A DNA stretch of 64,000 bases, taken from Bradyrhizobium septentrionale (lineage in GTDB: Bacteria; Pseudomonadota; Alphaproteobacteria; Rhizobiales; Xanthobacteraceae). This document shows, piece by piece, positions 8,425 through 18,432 of this stretch. The first letter of the stretch is position 1; each line of letters begins with the position of its first letter. Below the pieces are notes generated by a model that ran no database searches, was not told the origin of the DNA, and saw only the letters and a list, made by a program, of their open reading frames with translations. The position numbers were made by a program, and so were the translations under genes. The DNA lies in the NCBI RefSeq assembly GCF_011516645.4, contig NZ_CP088285.1:5288501-5352500 (forward strand). The letters are read 5' to 3'.

Positions 8425-9655
8425 ATGAGCATCGCGGCACTACGCGACGAAAATGAACAACTGAAAGCGCTTTTGGCGCAAACGCAAGCGGCCTTGAGCG
8501 AGCATCAGGCGGCGCTGGCGACGTCGGAAGAGTCGCGGCGTCGGTTGGAGGTCATTCTCGGCGAATTGCGACGCGAGAAGTTCGGCGCGACGTCCGAGAA
8601 GCTGCGGCCAGATCAGTATCACTTACCGCTGGAAGACGTGGAGATCGCGCAAGGCATCCTGGACGCGGCGCAGGAGAGAGCCGAGGCTGTGATCAAGGGC
8701 CGATCGCGGAGCGTGCCGGATCAAGGTTCTCATCGCAATCGCGGCTGCTTGCCTGCCCATTTGCCGCGGGTGGAACGGATCATCGAGCTTGCGAGCACGC
8801 TCTGTCCGTGCGGTTGCGGCGCCATGACGAAGATCGGCGAGGACGTCAGCAAACGCCTCGACGTGATCCCGGCGCAATGGCGGTGTTGGTCACGCGCCGC
8901 CCGAAATACATCTGTCGCCACTGCTCGGGCCCTGTCGTGCAGGCGCGCGCACCGGAGCGCGTCGTGCCCAGCGGGCTGCCGACCGAAGCGGCCATTGCGC
9001 ACGTGATCGTCTCCAAGTTTGGCGACCATACGCCGTTTTACCGTCAGGCCGAGATCTATGCGCGCCAGGGCATCCGGCTTGATCGGGCGACGCTGGGCAA
9101 CTGGTCCGGCCGCGCCTGCTTCCATCTTCAGCCCATCGCGAACCACATGCGCCGCCGCCTGGCCATGGCGGATCGGCTGTTCATGGACGAAACCACGGCG
9201 CCGGTGCTCGATCCCGGGCGAGGCCAAACGAAGAAGGGCTACTTCTGGGCGATCGTCTCCGACGATCGAGGCCACAGCGGCCCAAGTCCGCCGATCGTGC
9301 TGTTCCGATATGCCCCCGGTCGCAGCGGTGCCTTTGCGGAGCAGTTCCTGGATGGCTTTTGCGGACGCTTCCTGCAGTGCGATGCCTATGAAGGTTATGA
9401 CCGGCTAACCGAAGTCGCTCGACCGCAAGGGCCGTGGACGCTCGTGCATTGCTGGAGCCATTGCGCCGGCGCTTCGTCAAATTGGCCCGTAACACCAAAT
9501 CGCCGATCGCCGAGGCCGCCGTTCGGCACATCGCACAACTTTACGCCATCGAAGCCATGGTCCGCGGCTCATCGCCGGACATCCGGCTGGCCGCGCGCAA
9601 GGAGCACTCGCTGCCCATCATAGCCGCGTTAAAGCCGTGGTTCGAGAAACGGATA
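8425..9655 (+). pseudogene. IS66-family transposase TnpC, two frameshifts and 3' truncation
   Basis: Three frames in succession encode the large IS66 transposase. The first (8425 to about 8875) has the coiled N terminus and FGATSEKLRPDQ, followed by the CPCGCGAM zinc motif. The second (8870 to about 9470) has YICRHCSGPVVQARAPERV and the DDE region with LFMDETTAPVLDPG and FLQCDAYEGYDRL. The third (about 9460-9650) has KSPIAEAAVRHIAQLYAIE and ends in LKPWFEK. The 3' end is fused to the integrase at about 9650, so the last part is lost. Not functional. Confidence 0.8.
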
Positions 9656-10881
9656 TCTGGCGCCCGGATTTGGGTGAACGAGTGCGCCCAACCGGCGCGA
9701 AATCCTACGTGGTGGTTTATAGGGCGGGCGCCGGCCGCGGGGCGCCCATGCGGCGTTACACTATCGCGGCGGTTGGAAAAATCGCGCCTGAGCGGGCTAG
9801 AACGCGCGCCAAGGTTATTTTGGGGGCTGTGGCACATGGGCACGATCCGGCGGGCCAGAAAACTACTGAGCGGGGAACGCCCACGGTGGCTGAATTGGTC
9901 GACCGTTTCATGGTTGACCACGTGCGAGCGAAACGCAAGGACGGGACGGCAGAGTTCTACCGGGACGTCTTGGACCGCATTGTTAAGCCGGCCTTGGGCA
10001 CCGCTAAGGCCGACAAGCTGACGCGGGTACAGGTCAGCAAGCTGCACTCCTCGCTCGCCGAGACGCCCTTCCAGGCCAACCGTGTTTTAGCGGTGGTTGG
10101 TAGCATGTACGCCTTCGCAGCTCGGACCGACATCGTCGCCGAAGGCACCCATCCGGCGCGCGGCATCGAAAAATTTAAGGAAAGCCGCCGCGAACGTTTC
10201 CTGACTAGCGATGAACTTGAGCGCATTGGAGGTGCTATTCGGGAAGCGGAAACGGTCGGCATTGCTTGGACGGTGGATGAAACGAAACCTACTGCCAAAC
10301 ATGTCGCAAAGGAGAAGCGTTCTACCCGGATCGCACCGTCTGCCGCGGCCGCGCTGCGGCTCCTCCTATTTACCGGCTGCCGTTTGAGGGAAATCCTGCA
10401 TCTGCGGTGGCAACATGTAGATATTGAGCGCGGCTGTTTGTTTCTGCCTGACAGCAAGAGTGGCCGAAAAACGGTCATTCTAAACGCGCCAGCCCTTTCT
10501 GTACTGAACAATCTAGAGTGGATTGGGCCCTATGTCGTTCCCGGCGACGACCCGGAAATGCCACGCCACGATCTGAAACGGCCGTGGGGTGCCATCACCA
10601 AAAGGGCCGGCCTAACCGGTGTTCGGCTTCACGACTTGCGGCACACCTACGCAAGTTTCGGTGCTGGTAGCGGGCTAGGATTGCCAATCATTGGCCGGCT
10701 GCTTGGCCACACGCAAGCGGTCACTACGGCGCGGTACGCACACCTTGACAATGATCCGCTTCGGCGAGCATCAGAATCAATTGCAGGCCAAATTGCAGCG
10801 GCATTAGACGGCAAACGGCCGCCGACGGTGACGCCCTTTCGACGCAAGGCCGCTCGATGGAAGATGCACAGCTACAACTAG
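9637..10881 (+). CDS. Tyrosine recombinase (phage/island integrase), probably 5'-truncated
   Basis: A 414-residue frame with the tyrosine recombinase catalytic residues in order: Arg in FTGCRLREIL, His-x-x-Arg in HDLRHTYASFG, His in LLGHTQAVTTARYAH, and Tyr within ARYAH. A SAM-like core-binding domain lies at about residues 85-180. The first residues derive from the junction with IS66 tnpC. The DUF4102-type arm-binding N terminus usual in island integrases is partly missing (it starts at DIWRPDLGERVRPTGAKS). It may still be translated from ATG 9637, but arm-site binding is doubtful. A tRNA 3' remnant at about 12.3 kb is a candidate partner site. Confidence 0.75.
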   Translation: MVRETDIWRPDLGERVRPTGAKSYVVVYRAGAGRGAPMRRYTIAAVGKIAPERARTRAKVILGAVAHGHDPAGQKTTERGTPTVAELVDRFMVDHVRAKRKDGTAEFYRDVLDRIVKPALGTAKADKLTRVQVSKLHSSLAETPFQANRVLAVVGSMYAFAARTDIVAEGTHPARGIEKFKESRRERFLTSDELERIGGAIREAETVGIAWTVDETKPTAKHVAKEKRSTRIAPSAAAALRLLLFTGCRLREILHLRWQHVDIERGCLFLPDSKSGRKTVILNAPALSVLNNLEWIGPYVVPGDDPEMPRHDLKRPWGAITKRAGLTGVRLHDLRHTYASFGAGSGLGLPIIGRLLGHTQAVTTARYAHLDNDPLRRASESIAGQIAAALDGKRPPTVTPFRRKAARWKMHSYN

Positions 10882-11199
10882 ACGGCGTCAGACCCCTTAT
10901 TCGTTATTCGCCTCTCAAAGCAGGCCGGCGCACGGACTTCGCTGCGCACCGAGTAGGGAGCAATACCGAAAGGGTGAAGCCTTTAAAATATGCCAGCTAT
11001 TAGGCTACGATGAGACGACCGGCGTAACCGCGGCGAATAAAAAGTGGAAACCAAGGCTCGCCATCAACAACGCCCGGGCACCATAACGCAGTGAACGTAG
11101 AGGTTGAAACGTTCCATAGCGTGACTGTACGGCCTTCTGAGTTTCCGTAGCCGAGCGCGTTTTTAACTAAAATTGTGAGCCAAAATTCCACGCCATGGC
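10882..11199. other. Intergenic region, no gene recognised
   Basis: About 320 bases between the integrase and the convergent membrane-protein gene. No tRNA, hairpin with a T tract, or coding-like frame was seen. The only frame here runs on from the antisense of the neighbour. Confidence 0.5.
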
Positions 11200-12075
11200 T
11201 CATTTTTGACTCGTCCGGCGCAGTAGGCGCAGCGCTGCCAACAGCGCGGTGAAGAGCATCGTTAACAGCAGGATTGCGACGGTGGCTTCGCGGATGTCGT
11301 GGACCTGCCAGCCATACCCTCTGGCGTCCACGGCTTCGCCTGTCTGTCCCATTACCCAGGGTACGATGTGAGTAAGGCCGGCGCCTACATAGAACAGGAT
11401 ACCGATCGCCGGCAGCTTGAGGCTCAGCTTTGAATACGGCCGGAGGTCGCTGCGGCGCAGGTAGAGCGCGAAGACCTGGAAAATCAGCCATGAGGTGAGA
11501 AGCCAGCCAACATAGTTGGTAAGAGGAACACCGAACACACCGCCGCCGTTGTGCCATATCCAGACCTTGGCGATAGTTGCGTTGGGGGCATCTATCACAA
11601 GGTCCCATTGAGTCATCACGAACGCCGCGACGACGGGCAGGGCGATCAAGTTGAAAGGACGATCGAGCTGATGGTCGGCGCCATCAAGCAGAACAGACGC
11701 GACCGTCCACGAAAAATAGCCCGCGCCGAACCACAGGGGTCCGACGACGATCGGAATGAGGCCGACATGCGGTAGACCCGCACCGACCTCAAAATGATAG
11801 ACGCCGAATGGAAAGCCCGTGGCGGTGCCGAGGTTCTCCATCGCAAACGAAATTGCATTGCAAGCAACGAACAGAATCAAGGCGCGTCGCGCCCCATAAG
11901 CAAGGGCGGCGTGGGCTAGTGCGCAGGCAATGAAAACTACCGCGAGCGCTTGCGCGAACGGAGTTGGATTCCAGGAAAACCCGATTGCGGCAGCAAGAAT
12001 ACCAGCGACGAACAGCCAAAGCACGGTATCCTGCTGCGCGGCGTGTCGACTGCGCGCCACGTTGTCTGGTGTCAT
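11200..12075 (-). CDS. Carotenoid biosynthesis (DUF422/CruF-like) membrane protein
   Basis: A 291-residue protein with about eight hydrophobic segments. It carries the conserved CruF/DUF422 signatures ENLGTATGFPFGVYHF (about residues 80-95) and FGVPLTNYVGWLLTSW (about 180-195). Family members hydrate carotenoid end groups (bisanhydrobacterioruberin or 1',2'-hydratases) in the membrane. The start at 12075 opens directly into a hydrophobic helix. There is no carotenoid operon in the window, so the substrate cannot be stated. The gene looks intact and lies alone between the integrase and a tRNA remnant. Family confident, exact reaction inferred. Confidence 0.8.
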   Translation of the reverse strand: MTPDNVARSRHAAQQDTVLWLFVAGILAAAIGFSWNPTPFAQALAVVFIACALAHAALAYGARRALILFVACNAISFAMENLGTATGFPFGVYHFEVGAGLPHVGLIPIVVGPLWFGAGYFSWTVASVLLDGADHQLDRPFNLIALPVVAAFVMTQWDLVIDAPNATIAKVWIWHNGGGVFGVPLTNYVGWLLTSWLIFQVFALYLRRSDLRPYSKLSLKLPAIGILFYVGAGLTHIVPWVMGQTGEAVDARGYGWQVHDIREATVAILLLTMLFTALLAALRLLRRTSQK

Positions 12076-12257
12076 TGTGTGTGATCCGTTGAGCGAGCGA
12101 TCAATGGCAACGTTATTGGCTCATTTTCAACACTGCAATCTGCGTGGATCGGACTACGAGCTGCGATGTCCAGTTAGCGTACGGCCGTGCATTTCCCGTG
12201 CCCCGGGCACGACCTCACTACTAAACAATTGATTTTATTAGCGTAAAAAGCAGACCC

Positions 12258-12309
12258 GCAGCCTTCACACGGGGAGAGGTCCAAGGTTCGATCCCTTGTG
12301 CGTCCACCA
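12258..12309 (+). other. 3' remnant of a tRNA-Val(CAC) gene, candidate attachment site
   Basis: The sequence contains an anticodon-loop-like ttcacac, a perfect T arm (caagg, ttcgatc, ccttg), then tgcgtcc, discriminator a and cca. The 5' half of a tRNA is absent. Integrative elements that use tRNA 3' ends leave just such a partial copy. With anticodon CAC it would be tRNA-Val; rhizobial symbiosis islands are known to use tRNA-Val genes. The anticodon stem is mismatched, so the assignment rests on loop and acceptor sequence. Confidence 0.6.
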
Positions 12310-12376
12310 TTTCCTCTTCCTTCAGCAGATCGATCAGCGCAGCGGTGGTCTGACCGCCGTTCGCCCCGCATTCCCC

Positions 12377-12673
12377 TCATTGCCGGCGGCGGTGCGGTGC
12401 CGATGACGGCTTGGCGGTGCGCCGGCTGAGTTCGCCGAGCAGATCGCGAACGGCGCCGTCGAGTTCGTCGGGCGGAGTGGCGTAATCGGCCTGTTGCGTG
12501 CCGGTCGGCCGATACCGGCCGCGCGCGGAGATGTCGTCATTGGCGGCCCGCGCCTTCGGCGCGTGAACGCGCGGCGGTGACCGGCGCCGGCGGCGCGAGA
12601 TCAACTCGCGGACGCCATATCCCGATGCGAACCCGATCCCGGCGACGAGAACGACAATCAGAAGCTCCAGCAT
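12377..12673 (-). CDS. Small membrane-anchored protein, unknown function
   Basis: A 98-residue protein. One N-terminal transmembrane helix (LELLIVVLVAGIGFASGYGV) is followed by an Arg-rich stretch (RELISRRRRR) and a hydrophilic tail ending in RRRQ. A ggggA Shine-Dalgarno about seven bases before ATG 12673 supports this start over an upstream ATG. The topology suggests an N-terminal anchor with a basic cytoplasmic tail. I do not recognise a named family. Confidence 0.5.
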   Translation of the reverse strand: MLELLIVVLVAGIGFASGYGVRELISRRRRRSPPRVHAPKARAANDDISARGRYRPTGTQQADYATPPDELDGAVRDLLGELSRRTAKPSSAPHRRRQ

Positions 12674-12853
12674 CGTGCTGTCCCCAATCACCTTGCCGCA
12701 ATGCAATAAGCGCGACAATGCGGCAGGGGCTTGACCGGGCCGGTTCCTTTTCACGGTATCGAACAGAACGCCGCCCCCACGGAGTCCTACGGTGTTTTAT
12801 TCGCGAGCCTCCTCGGCTACCTTCCCGGAACTCGCGGAGGCCGGGACGTCTCG

Positions 12854-13014
12854 ATGCGCAAGGGCAATGACTACATTCTGAAGCTGCGGCCGTGGTCGTT
12901 GTCGACGTTCGTGGTCGCCCTGCTGGCCGTGGTGCTGGCCACTGCGACCCAGGAGATGTTCGCGAGCTTCGGCATGCAGTTCTATTTTTTTATCGGGATC
13001 TATGTCCTCCATTG
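12854..13014 (+). pseudogene. Fragment resembling a sensor-kinase N terminus
   Basis: The frame from ATG 12854 gives LKLRPWSLSTFVVALLAVVL and continues to FGMQFYF. It looks like the first transmembrane part of a membrane histidine kinase. The frame then enters unrelated sequence and stops. Only about 50 codons remain. Weak call, based on one membrane segment and its flanking residues. Confidence 0.35.
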
Positions 13015-13149
13015 AAGTTTGGATGGCGCCCATTCCAGCTTCTCGCAAAAAGTTCGCGAAATCCCCAGAAAGCTGCGCGGCGTGCTCGTGCGCCTTGATC
13101 GGCTCCGCAAACTTCAGTCCATCAAATGAAAGCGACGTTCCGACGAACG

Positions 13150-13345
13150 AGACATCCACAGCCTCGGGCTGAAGCTCGCGCAGGGTCTGGTCATCACCGA
13201 GGCCTACTATTGGGATCTCAACGACCGCACTCGCGCCTTCGGCAAGCGCTTCTTCGAGCGCATGAAGCGGATGCCGACGATGAACCAGGCAGCGACCTAC
13301 AACGCCACCCTGCACTACCTCAACGCGGTGAAGGCCGCCGGAACC
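13150..13345 (+). pseudogene. Fragment of a branched-chain amino acid ABC transporter binding protein
   Basis: The plus frame reads LKLAQGLVITEAYYWDLNDR, then FERMKRMPTMNQAATYNATL and HYLNAVKAAGTKE. This is the conserved C-terminal-lobe segment of periplasmic Leu/Ile/Val-type binding proteins. Neither the signal peptide nor the N-terminal lobe is present. The opposite-strand frame across 12797-13381 is its shadow. Confidence 0.6.
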
Positions 13346-14208
13346 AAGGAGACCAGGCCGGTGCTGCCCCCGCGTCGGCAACCGATAGGGCCTTCATCGA
13401 GAGTTCACCGACGACCATCGGCTGCGCAGAAATTAGCGATCTTGATCGCAATTCTCAAGACGCGTTCTCCTCTTCGGCGCCGTCGGCGCTCGATGCCGAT
13501 CCCGACAAGACGGTGCTGTTTGCGCGGGGCCGTTTGAAGGAAGCCAAAGGAAGCCAGAAGGTGGTTTGAGCATATTGGCTGGAACGTCCCGCCCCAAAAC
13601 GAACGGGGCCGACGGATACTCCAGTGGGGCGCCGATCATGCTTGCCTCGCCTCGCCGGGTAACCCGATGCGATCGGTGCGCCGTTGGTGCCGATGCTGGG
13701 CACCCTGGTTGACGCGAGAGCAATTGGAAGCGGTCGTTGCGGACACGAAGAGCAGCAACAAGCTGTGGACTCCGGACCAGTGCGCGACTGCTCATAGTAC
13801 CCATTCGCGACCGTCAAGCCTTCGGCTTCCGGTTCATCGGAGCCTGCGACGACCCGAACTACAAAGTTCGGCTCGAGCTGAAGCGAGTAAAGTACGCCAC
13901 CTATTCGCGTAACTACCGAAATCTCATTCCGTCATCACCCAGGTTCCCGCATAGCTCACGCTGCCTGAGCGGCTCAGCTTGGCGCTTACGCCCCATTGCG
14001 GAAATGGTCGGTTTTAAGGGCGCGCGCCGTAAACCTTCGTATCGTTCCGTGGCCCCCTTGGATGCCCGACGATTACCTACGTTCAATTGAGTCTCTGATC
14101 GCAATCGTCCTAGGCTGCATGCGTTGGAAAAGCGGACAGGCTCATGAAGTAGGAGGTGAAAACGGACGATCGACGAACAGGGACGATAATACCAAGAGGA
14201 GACTACAA
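13346..14208. other. Degenerate region without a supportable gene
   Basis: Short frames occur on both strands. The most protein-like is a plus-strand stretch near 13690-13790 (LTREQLEAVVADTKSSNKLW), which is broken by frame changes. I do not recognise a family. It is best read as decayed coding sequence. Confidence 0.4.
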
Positions 14209-14423
14209 TGCCCAATTGCTCCGATAATCTTGGATCTGGCAGAGCCGCGCGATGCGCAGTTTGTGATGGCACGTGTGGTCTCGTCCGGTACTACTCATGG
14301 CGCCCCATTTGTTCCAAGTAGTGTTTCGATCGCTTCAGAACGCGCCGGGCAAGTGACCGCGGTTGGCTACCCTGGCGCCACATCGCCTTAGACCAGGCGC
14401 CTGAGAACCGCGCGAGGGCTCTG
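14209..14423 (+). pseudogene. Small zinc-finger-like protein with an internal stop codon
   Basis: ATG 14209 follows an excellent ribosome binding site (agaggag, eight bases before). It encodes MPNCSDNLGSG, then CAVCDGTCGLVRYYSWRPIC and SK, followed by TAG at 14320. In the same frame the sequence continues CFDRFRTRRASDRGWL to a stop at 14421. This resembles a small rhizobial Cys-rich protein in which the second lysine of the CSKKC segment has become a stop. The second zinc-ligand cysteine lies just past the nonsense codon, so the 37-residue product should be non-functional. Confidence 0.55.
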
Positions 14424-14673
14424 TGATGTTCCAGACACAAGGAGAGCCGCGTCGCATGACCATTTTCACCGGATTGCTGTTCGAGATGATCTCCTTGTCC
14501 TGGGGGACGATGTGGAGCGCGCTGGCGGTAGGCTATGCGGTGATTGGCTTGGATGGCCAAGTTTATCTGACAGATGCGGGCGCGGAATACCTAGCGTGGG
14601 CGGGAGCTTCAGCTTACAACGAGGCAAGGAATACTTACAAACCGCATAGACTTTGCTCCGCGCTGCCCAAACC

Positions 14674-14949
14674 ATGACCGACCGAGCGATTGCGGGTCAG
14701 CTTAAAGCCCTAGCTGACGACTACCAGTGGCGAGCTGAGAAAGCGTCGCGTGTTGATGCTGCCAAAGCACTGGTTCGCTCACCTGCCAGCGCTGAACGCG
14801 ATGCCCGTGGGGTCTCGTGGAGTAACGGCGTGTCTGGGCGTGAGCCTCAGGCCGATGCAAATTTGATTTCGGCGTTTGCGTTGACGATCGGCGGCGCGTT
14901 GGGTGCCGGCCTCCCGATGGCGTTCCTGATTATTTGGCTCTGCTCCTGA
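14674..14949 (+). CDS. Small protein with C-terminal membrane helix, unknown
   Basis: A 91-residue protein from ATG 14674 ([20 protein letters not shown]). The N-terminal half is helical and charged, with repeated Arg/Lys/Ala. A C-terminal hydrophobic segment ([20 protein letters not shown], then FLIIWL) is probably a tail anchor. Such proteins are common in bradyrhizobial accessory DNA and have no assigned function. The start could also be ATG 14653. No operon partner is visible. Confidence 0.45.
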   Translation: MTDRAIAGQLKALADDYQWRAEKASRVDAAKALVRSPASAERDARGVSWSNGVSGREPQADANLISAFALTIGGALGAGLPMAFLIIWLCS

Positions 14950-16307
14950 AATGTCCCCTGACAGCGCCGCACCATGCCAGCGGGTTGTTGCCAAAGTCGA
15001 AACTTGCCTCGCCGAGAGCCTGCACGTTGCCACGCTGGGTGAATGTGTGATCCTTGCCATAGGCGAACATGACGCCGCGCGCATAGGCGCCGTCCGCATA
15101 GACACGGGTCCCGGGCAGGATTGTTATCGAATTGTTTCCGCCATTGACACGGATGCCAGCGCCCCCGGCTCCGCCTGAAAGCAGGTCGGCGCGCTGAACC
15201 ACGGTGTTGCTACTGCCATAAACGTGCAATCCTAGTCCGAGCGTGGCCGTGTTGTAGGTATTCGCGAGATAGGCGGTGCCGTCAGCGTTACGGGCGAAGA
15301 AGGGGTCATCATTCACCAGAGTCTGGCCGTTGCCGTAGATGGAGTAACTGAAGAAATTGCGCTGATCGATGATGTAGCCGAGATCCTGCAACGTTGCGAT
15401 CTCCGCCTCCATCAGATAGGTGTAGTTCCGGTATCTCTGGTGGCTCATCAAACTGTTCTTAAGCTCGGTATGCGACGCGAACGGTATATCCGGCTGACCA
15501 TTCTCCCTCATCGCTCGCACCGGAATGCCGGGCATGGCCACCGGCTAGCACTTCATTCACATGCTTCCCGGCGAAATAGCCTTGATCGTGCCGCAGATCA
15601 AAAACCTCGTCAGCTGGCGAGTTCGCGCAGCCGGAACAATAAATCGCCTGTCCCGGCTTAGCCTGCTTGCCATTGTCATCGTACAAATGGGTCGTCCAAG
15701 CATTTATCGCTTCAGGGAAATACGGTGAGTGTGCAAAATAGCCGAAAATGCTACTGCCGATACCGAGCTGATGTGCGCCCTCGTGAAACACAACGGCTGT
15801 CAGATTCGCCTGCGGCGTCATCGACAATTGCGATGGGATATATGCCTCGGATGAAAAACCCATCTCGCCGATTGTTATCATGCCATGCGCCCCATAGTTC
15901 GGTTTGCTCGGATCCTGACCGGTGAGTGCCGCCTGCACCTTGGTGCCGGCACCCTGTATATCGCTGGACGTATGGATAGAGGCATGTGCGTTGTTATCGA
16001 GAAACCCGCCGATATTGACACTGGCCGGCGATTGACCATGTACGACCTTGATGATTTCAGCCCAATGCCGAATTGCCGCCAGTGATTGATCTATTTCCCC
16101 TCGCGACAGATTGCGCAGTGAATCCTCAGGCTTCCTAGTTTCACCGCAACAGTAAGGGCCGTCGCCGGTACCGAATATCCGCACCCGCATGAACGGCACA
16201 CCGTTCGAATCCCTGATATCGTAGGTTTCAATGGCCTGGCCGGGCGTGGCGAGTAACGCGTGAACTGCAACGGCTGTGGCCATCATTGCGATTTTCTTGG
16301 TTTTCAA
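14946..16307 (-). pseudogene. Secreted zinc-metallopeptidase-like/autotransporter passenger, frameshifted and truncated
   Basis: The first frame (16307 to about 15540) starts with a Sec signal peptide (MKTKKIAMMATAVAVHALLA, cleaved after TPGQA). It contains a zinc protease motif HEGAHQLGIG in VVFHEGAHQLG. A frameshift near 15536 leads into a second frame (to about 14946) with [20 protein letters not shown] and then strand-rich repeats ([31 protein letters not shown]) like an autotransporter beta-helix. The beta-barrel expected at the C terminus is missing; the frame ends in junction sequence. It was probably a surface or secreted protease. It is broken twice. Confidence 0.65.
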
Positions 16308-16359
16308 ATCATAAACTTCCAGCTGGGGACTAGTTGTGCATCAGCGTGTTTTTGCTATC

Positions 16360-16578
16360 TCACTGCGACCGTGTGTGCACATTGACCGCCCGCGACTTAC
16401 CGCTGCGGGCGTCATTGGTGACATCGTAGGTTACGCGCGTGCCTTCCTGAGGCTCCGAGCCGAGTGGCAGCGCTTTAATATGCAGGAAGACATCGTCGCC
16501 CCCTGAGTCGGGCTTGATGAACCCAAAGCCGCGATCGGCGACCCACTTCGTCACTATTCCTGATTGCCTTGATCTCAA
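16360..16578 (-). CDS. Cold-shock domain protein (CspA family)
   Basis: A 72-residue single cold-shock domain. The RNP1-like segment is GFGFIKP in KWVADRGFGFIKPDSGG, and the RNP2-like segment is DVFLHIKAL. CspA-family proteins bind single-stranded RNA and DNA and act as RNA chaperones in the cytoplasm. Compared with the canonical VFVHISA, the second motif reads VFLHIKA, a normal variant. The length is typical and the frame intact. It is divergent from the unassigned DNA at 16579-16914. Confidence 0.85.
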   Translation of the reverse strand: MRSRQSGIVTKWVADRGFGFIKPDSGGDDVFLHIKALPLGSEPQEGTRVTYDVTNDARSGKSRAVNVHTRSQ

Positions 16579-16914
16579 CTTCCTTCCCCTCGAAGCTAAG
16601 CCGCCTCAGTTGGCGGCTCGGAGTGCTGTTGACCGGAGTCTCTATTGAGATGAGTGAGCTTCAGTGGACAATCCGACAAAGCAGAGGAACTGCAGGCTGT
16701 TGGCAAGTAGTGCAGCAAAAACCGAGCCAATCACCTGACGGTTCCGCGCAGGCGCAGTGAACTTGACGCACGGCGCAAGGGGCACGCACGATGGATGCTT
16801 TCTGTCTGAAAGCAAGCCAACACTTGTTCGGCGCCCGCCAACGATGTCGCGAGCTCGACATTGCATACGAAGTACGACAACTCGCCGCACGTATGCGCGA
16901 GATGAGCAAGGCTC
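16579..16914. other. Spacer between the cold-shock gene and the IS701-like element
   Basis: A small plus-strand frame from ATG 16791 (MDAFCLKASQHLFGARQRCR) is preceded by an AAGGGG-like site and is cut by the IS at 16915. It may be the 5' end of a gene destroyed by the insertion, but no family is recognisable. Nothing else was seen. Confidence 0.35.
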
Positions 16915-18374
16915 CTAGCACTACTTTGGCAGATTTATTCACGCCGTTGCTTTTCGCCGATTTGTCTTCTGCAGTACGGGCATCGCTGAGGTCGTGGTCG
17001 AACGATGAGTTCGACGATGGCTTGGCGCACGGCCGGCAGGCTCGGTTGAGGCGGAGGACCGCTGATTCTTTTTTTTCCCCCGCTTGTGCGAGACGGCGAT
17101 ACTGGAGGAATGCGTAAGCGATCATGGTCATAAGAGCATGACGATGGAGGCCTTGCCAGGACCGTCCCTCGAAGTGATCGAGCCCCAGTTCCTCTTTCAA
17201 CTGCTGATGGGCCTGTTCGCAAATCCATCGGGCTTTGATCGTGGCAGCTAAAGAGCGCAGGTCCGTTTTGGTCGGCAGATTGGCGAGATAATACTTCTTC
17301 GCTCCCGACGCCCTGTGTTCACCGATGAGCCAAGCTTCGTCCCCCGGAAGATGCTGCTGGCCCATGTCCTTGATCCGCTGCGGAGGTCCATCCGCGGTCC
17401 GCACGCGAACCGCGGCGAAGCGAGCTTCCAACCGGCCCTTGGTCCCGTTTCGCCAACTCACATTTTGCCACTTGGCATTGGCCAGCATGTCTTCGGCCTC
17501 CGTCGACAATACATCGGGAATGTGCCGCTTGCGGGGACGACCTCGACCGGCGACCGGCCAGATCAGTTTAACCCGGACCGGATAAACCTTCTGGTGACGA
17601 GGGATACCGACGGCCCAGGCCAGGCCGCGTGTCGTGAGCCCCTGACGGAACGGCGCGCTGAGACCGTATCCAGCATCTGCCAGCACACAGCCGAAGCGAA
17701 CACTGGCTGCGATCACGCGATCAATCTCCGCCAACGCGATCTCTGGCTTGGTTCGCGCTACGCGATGCTCGACTGGAACACCGGCGCGCTTCAAACGCAC
17801 CGGATTACTCGTCCAACTCTCGGGAACGAAGAGACGTAATGCCACCATGACCGGCACTTCACCCCGCGCAAGCGTCACGACACCAATGTTTGGCAATTGG
17901 CCATCTTGCCGAGAGACGAGGCATATTGCGGAGCGACACCAACCGAACGATCGCCCTTCTTCGGCATCGCGGTGTCGTCGATGACCAGCACCGCATCTTT
18001 GCCGCCGACCAGGCGATCGGCCTGAACCAGCAATTCCGACTCCAATGGCGTCGCATCCCAGACGCCATCAGCGATGAAGTGGTGCAACTGGTCATAGTCA
18101 CCCGGTGCCAGACGCGCCGCCATCGGCTGGATGCTCTTGCGATCGCCTGGTCCAATCAGTCCCGAGATATAAAGGGGACACATCCTTCGCCGAGCCCTGT
18201 GACCCAAGCGATCCGGGAATGGCTTGAGCCAGCGTCCAAGCTCGTCTTCCCACTTCGGCGTCGTGTTCACCATGGTCGGCCCTCCAAAAGCCGACCGCCC
18301 ATGAATCATTGAAAATCCGATTCGGGAATCCAGTTTCGCCGATCAATCGCCAAAATCTGCCAAAGTAGTGCTAG
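16915..18374 (-). mobile_element. IS701-like insertion sequence with intact ends and CTAG target duplication
   Basis: The left end reads ctagcactactttggcagat and the right end reads atctgccaaagtagtgctag, exact inverted copies over 22 bases. The outer four bases (ctag) on both sides are best read as the target duplication. The element proper is then 16919-18370 (about 1.45 kb) with 18-bp perfect inverted repeats. A 4-bp YTAR-type duplication is known for the IS701 family. The transposase inside is frameshifted. Confidence 0.75.
16935..18273 (-). pseudogene. IS701-family transposase, two frameshifts
   Basis: The start at 18273 (MVNTTPKWEDELGRWLKPF) leads through GLIGPGDRKSIQPMA and the first catalytic region VLVIDDTAMPKKG. 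A frameshift near 17880 continues in a second frame with RFGCVLADAGYG (second Asp) and ARWICEQAHQQLKEELGLDH (Glu region). A further shift near 17090 leads to the natural C terminus (CPYCRRQIGEKQRRE). The DDE residues survive but no continuous protein is made. It could be mobilised only by a related transposase acting in trans. Confidence 0.75.
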
Positions 18375-18432
18375 TCATGCGGAGCGAAAGAAACGGCGCG
18401 GAGCGCTGGTCGGAGAAATACTCTCCGTCGCC

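Noticed and set aside
12797..13381. 194-codon minus frame
   Set aside because: It is mostly antisense to the kinase-like and ABC binding-protein fragments, which have recognisable protein sequence.
14423..14677. 84-codon plus frame after the zinc-finger relic
   Set aside because: No clear ribosome binding site or family, and it overlaps the start of the better-supported gene at 14674.
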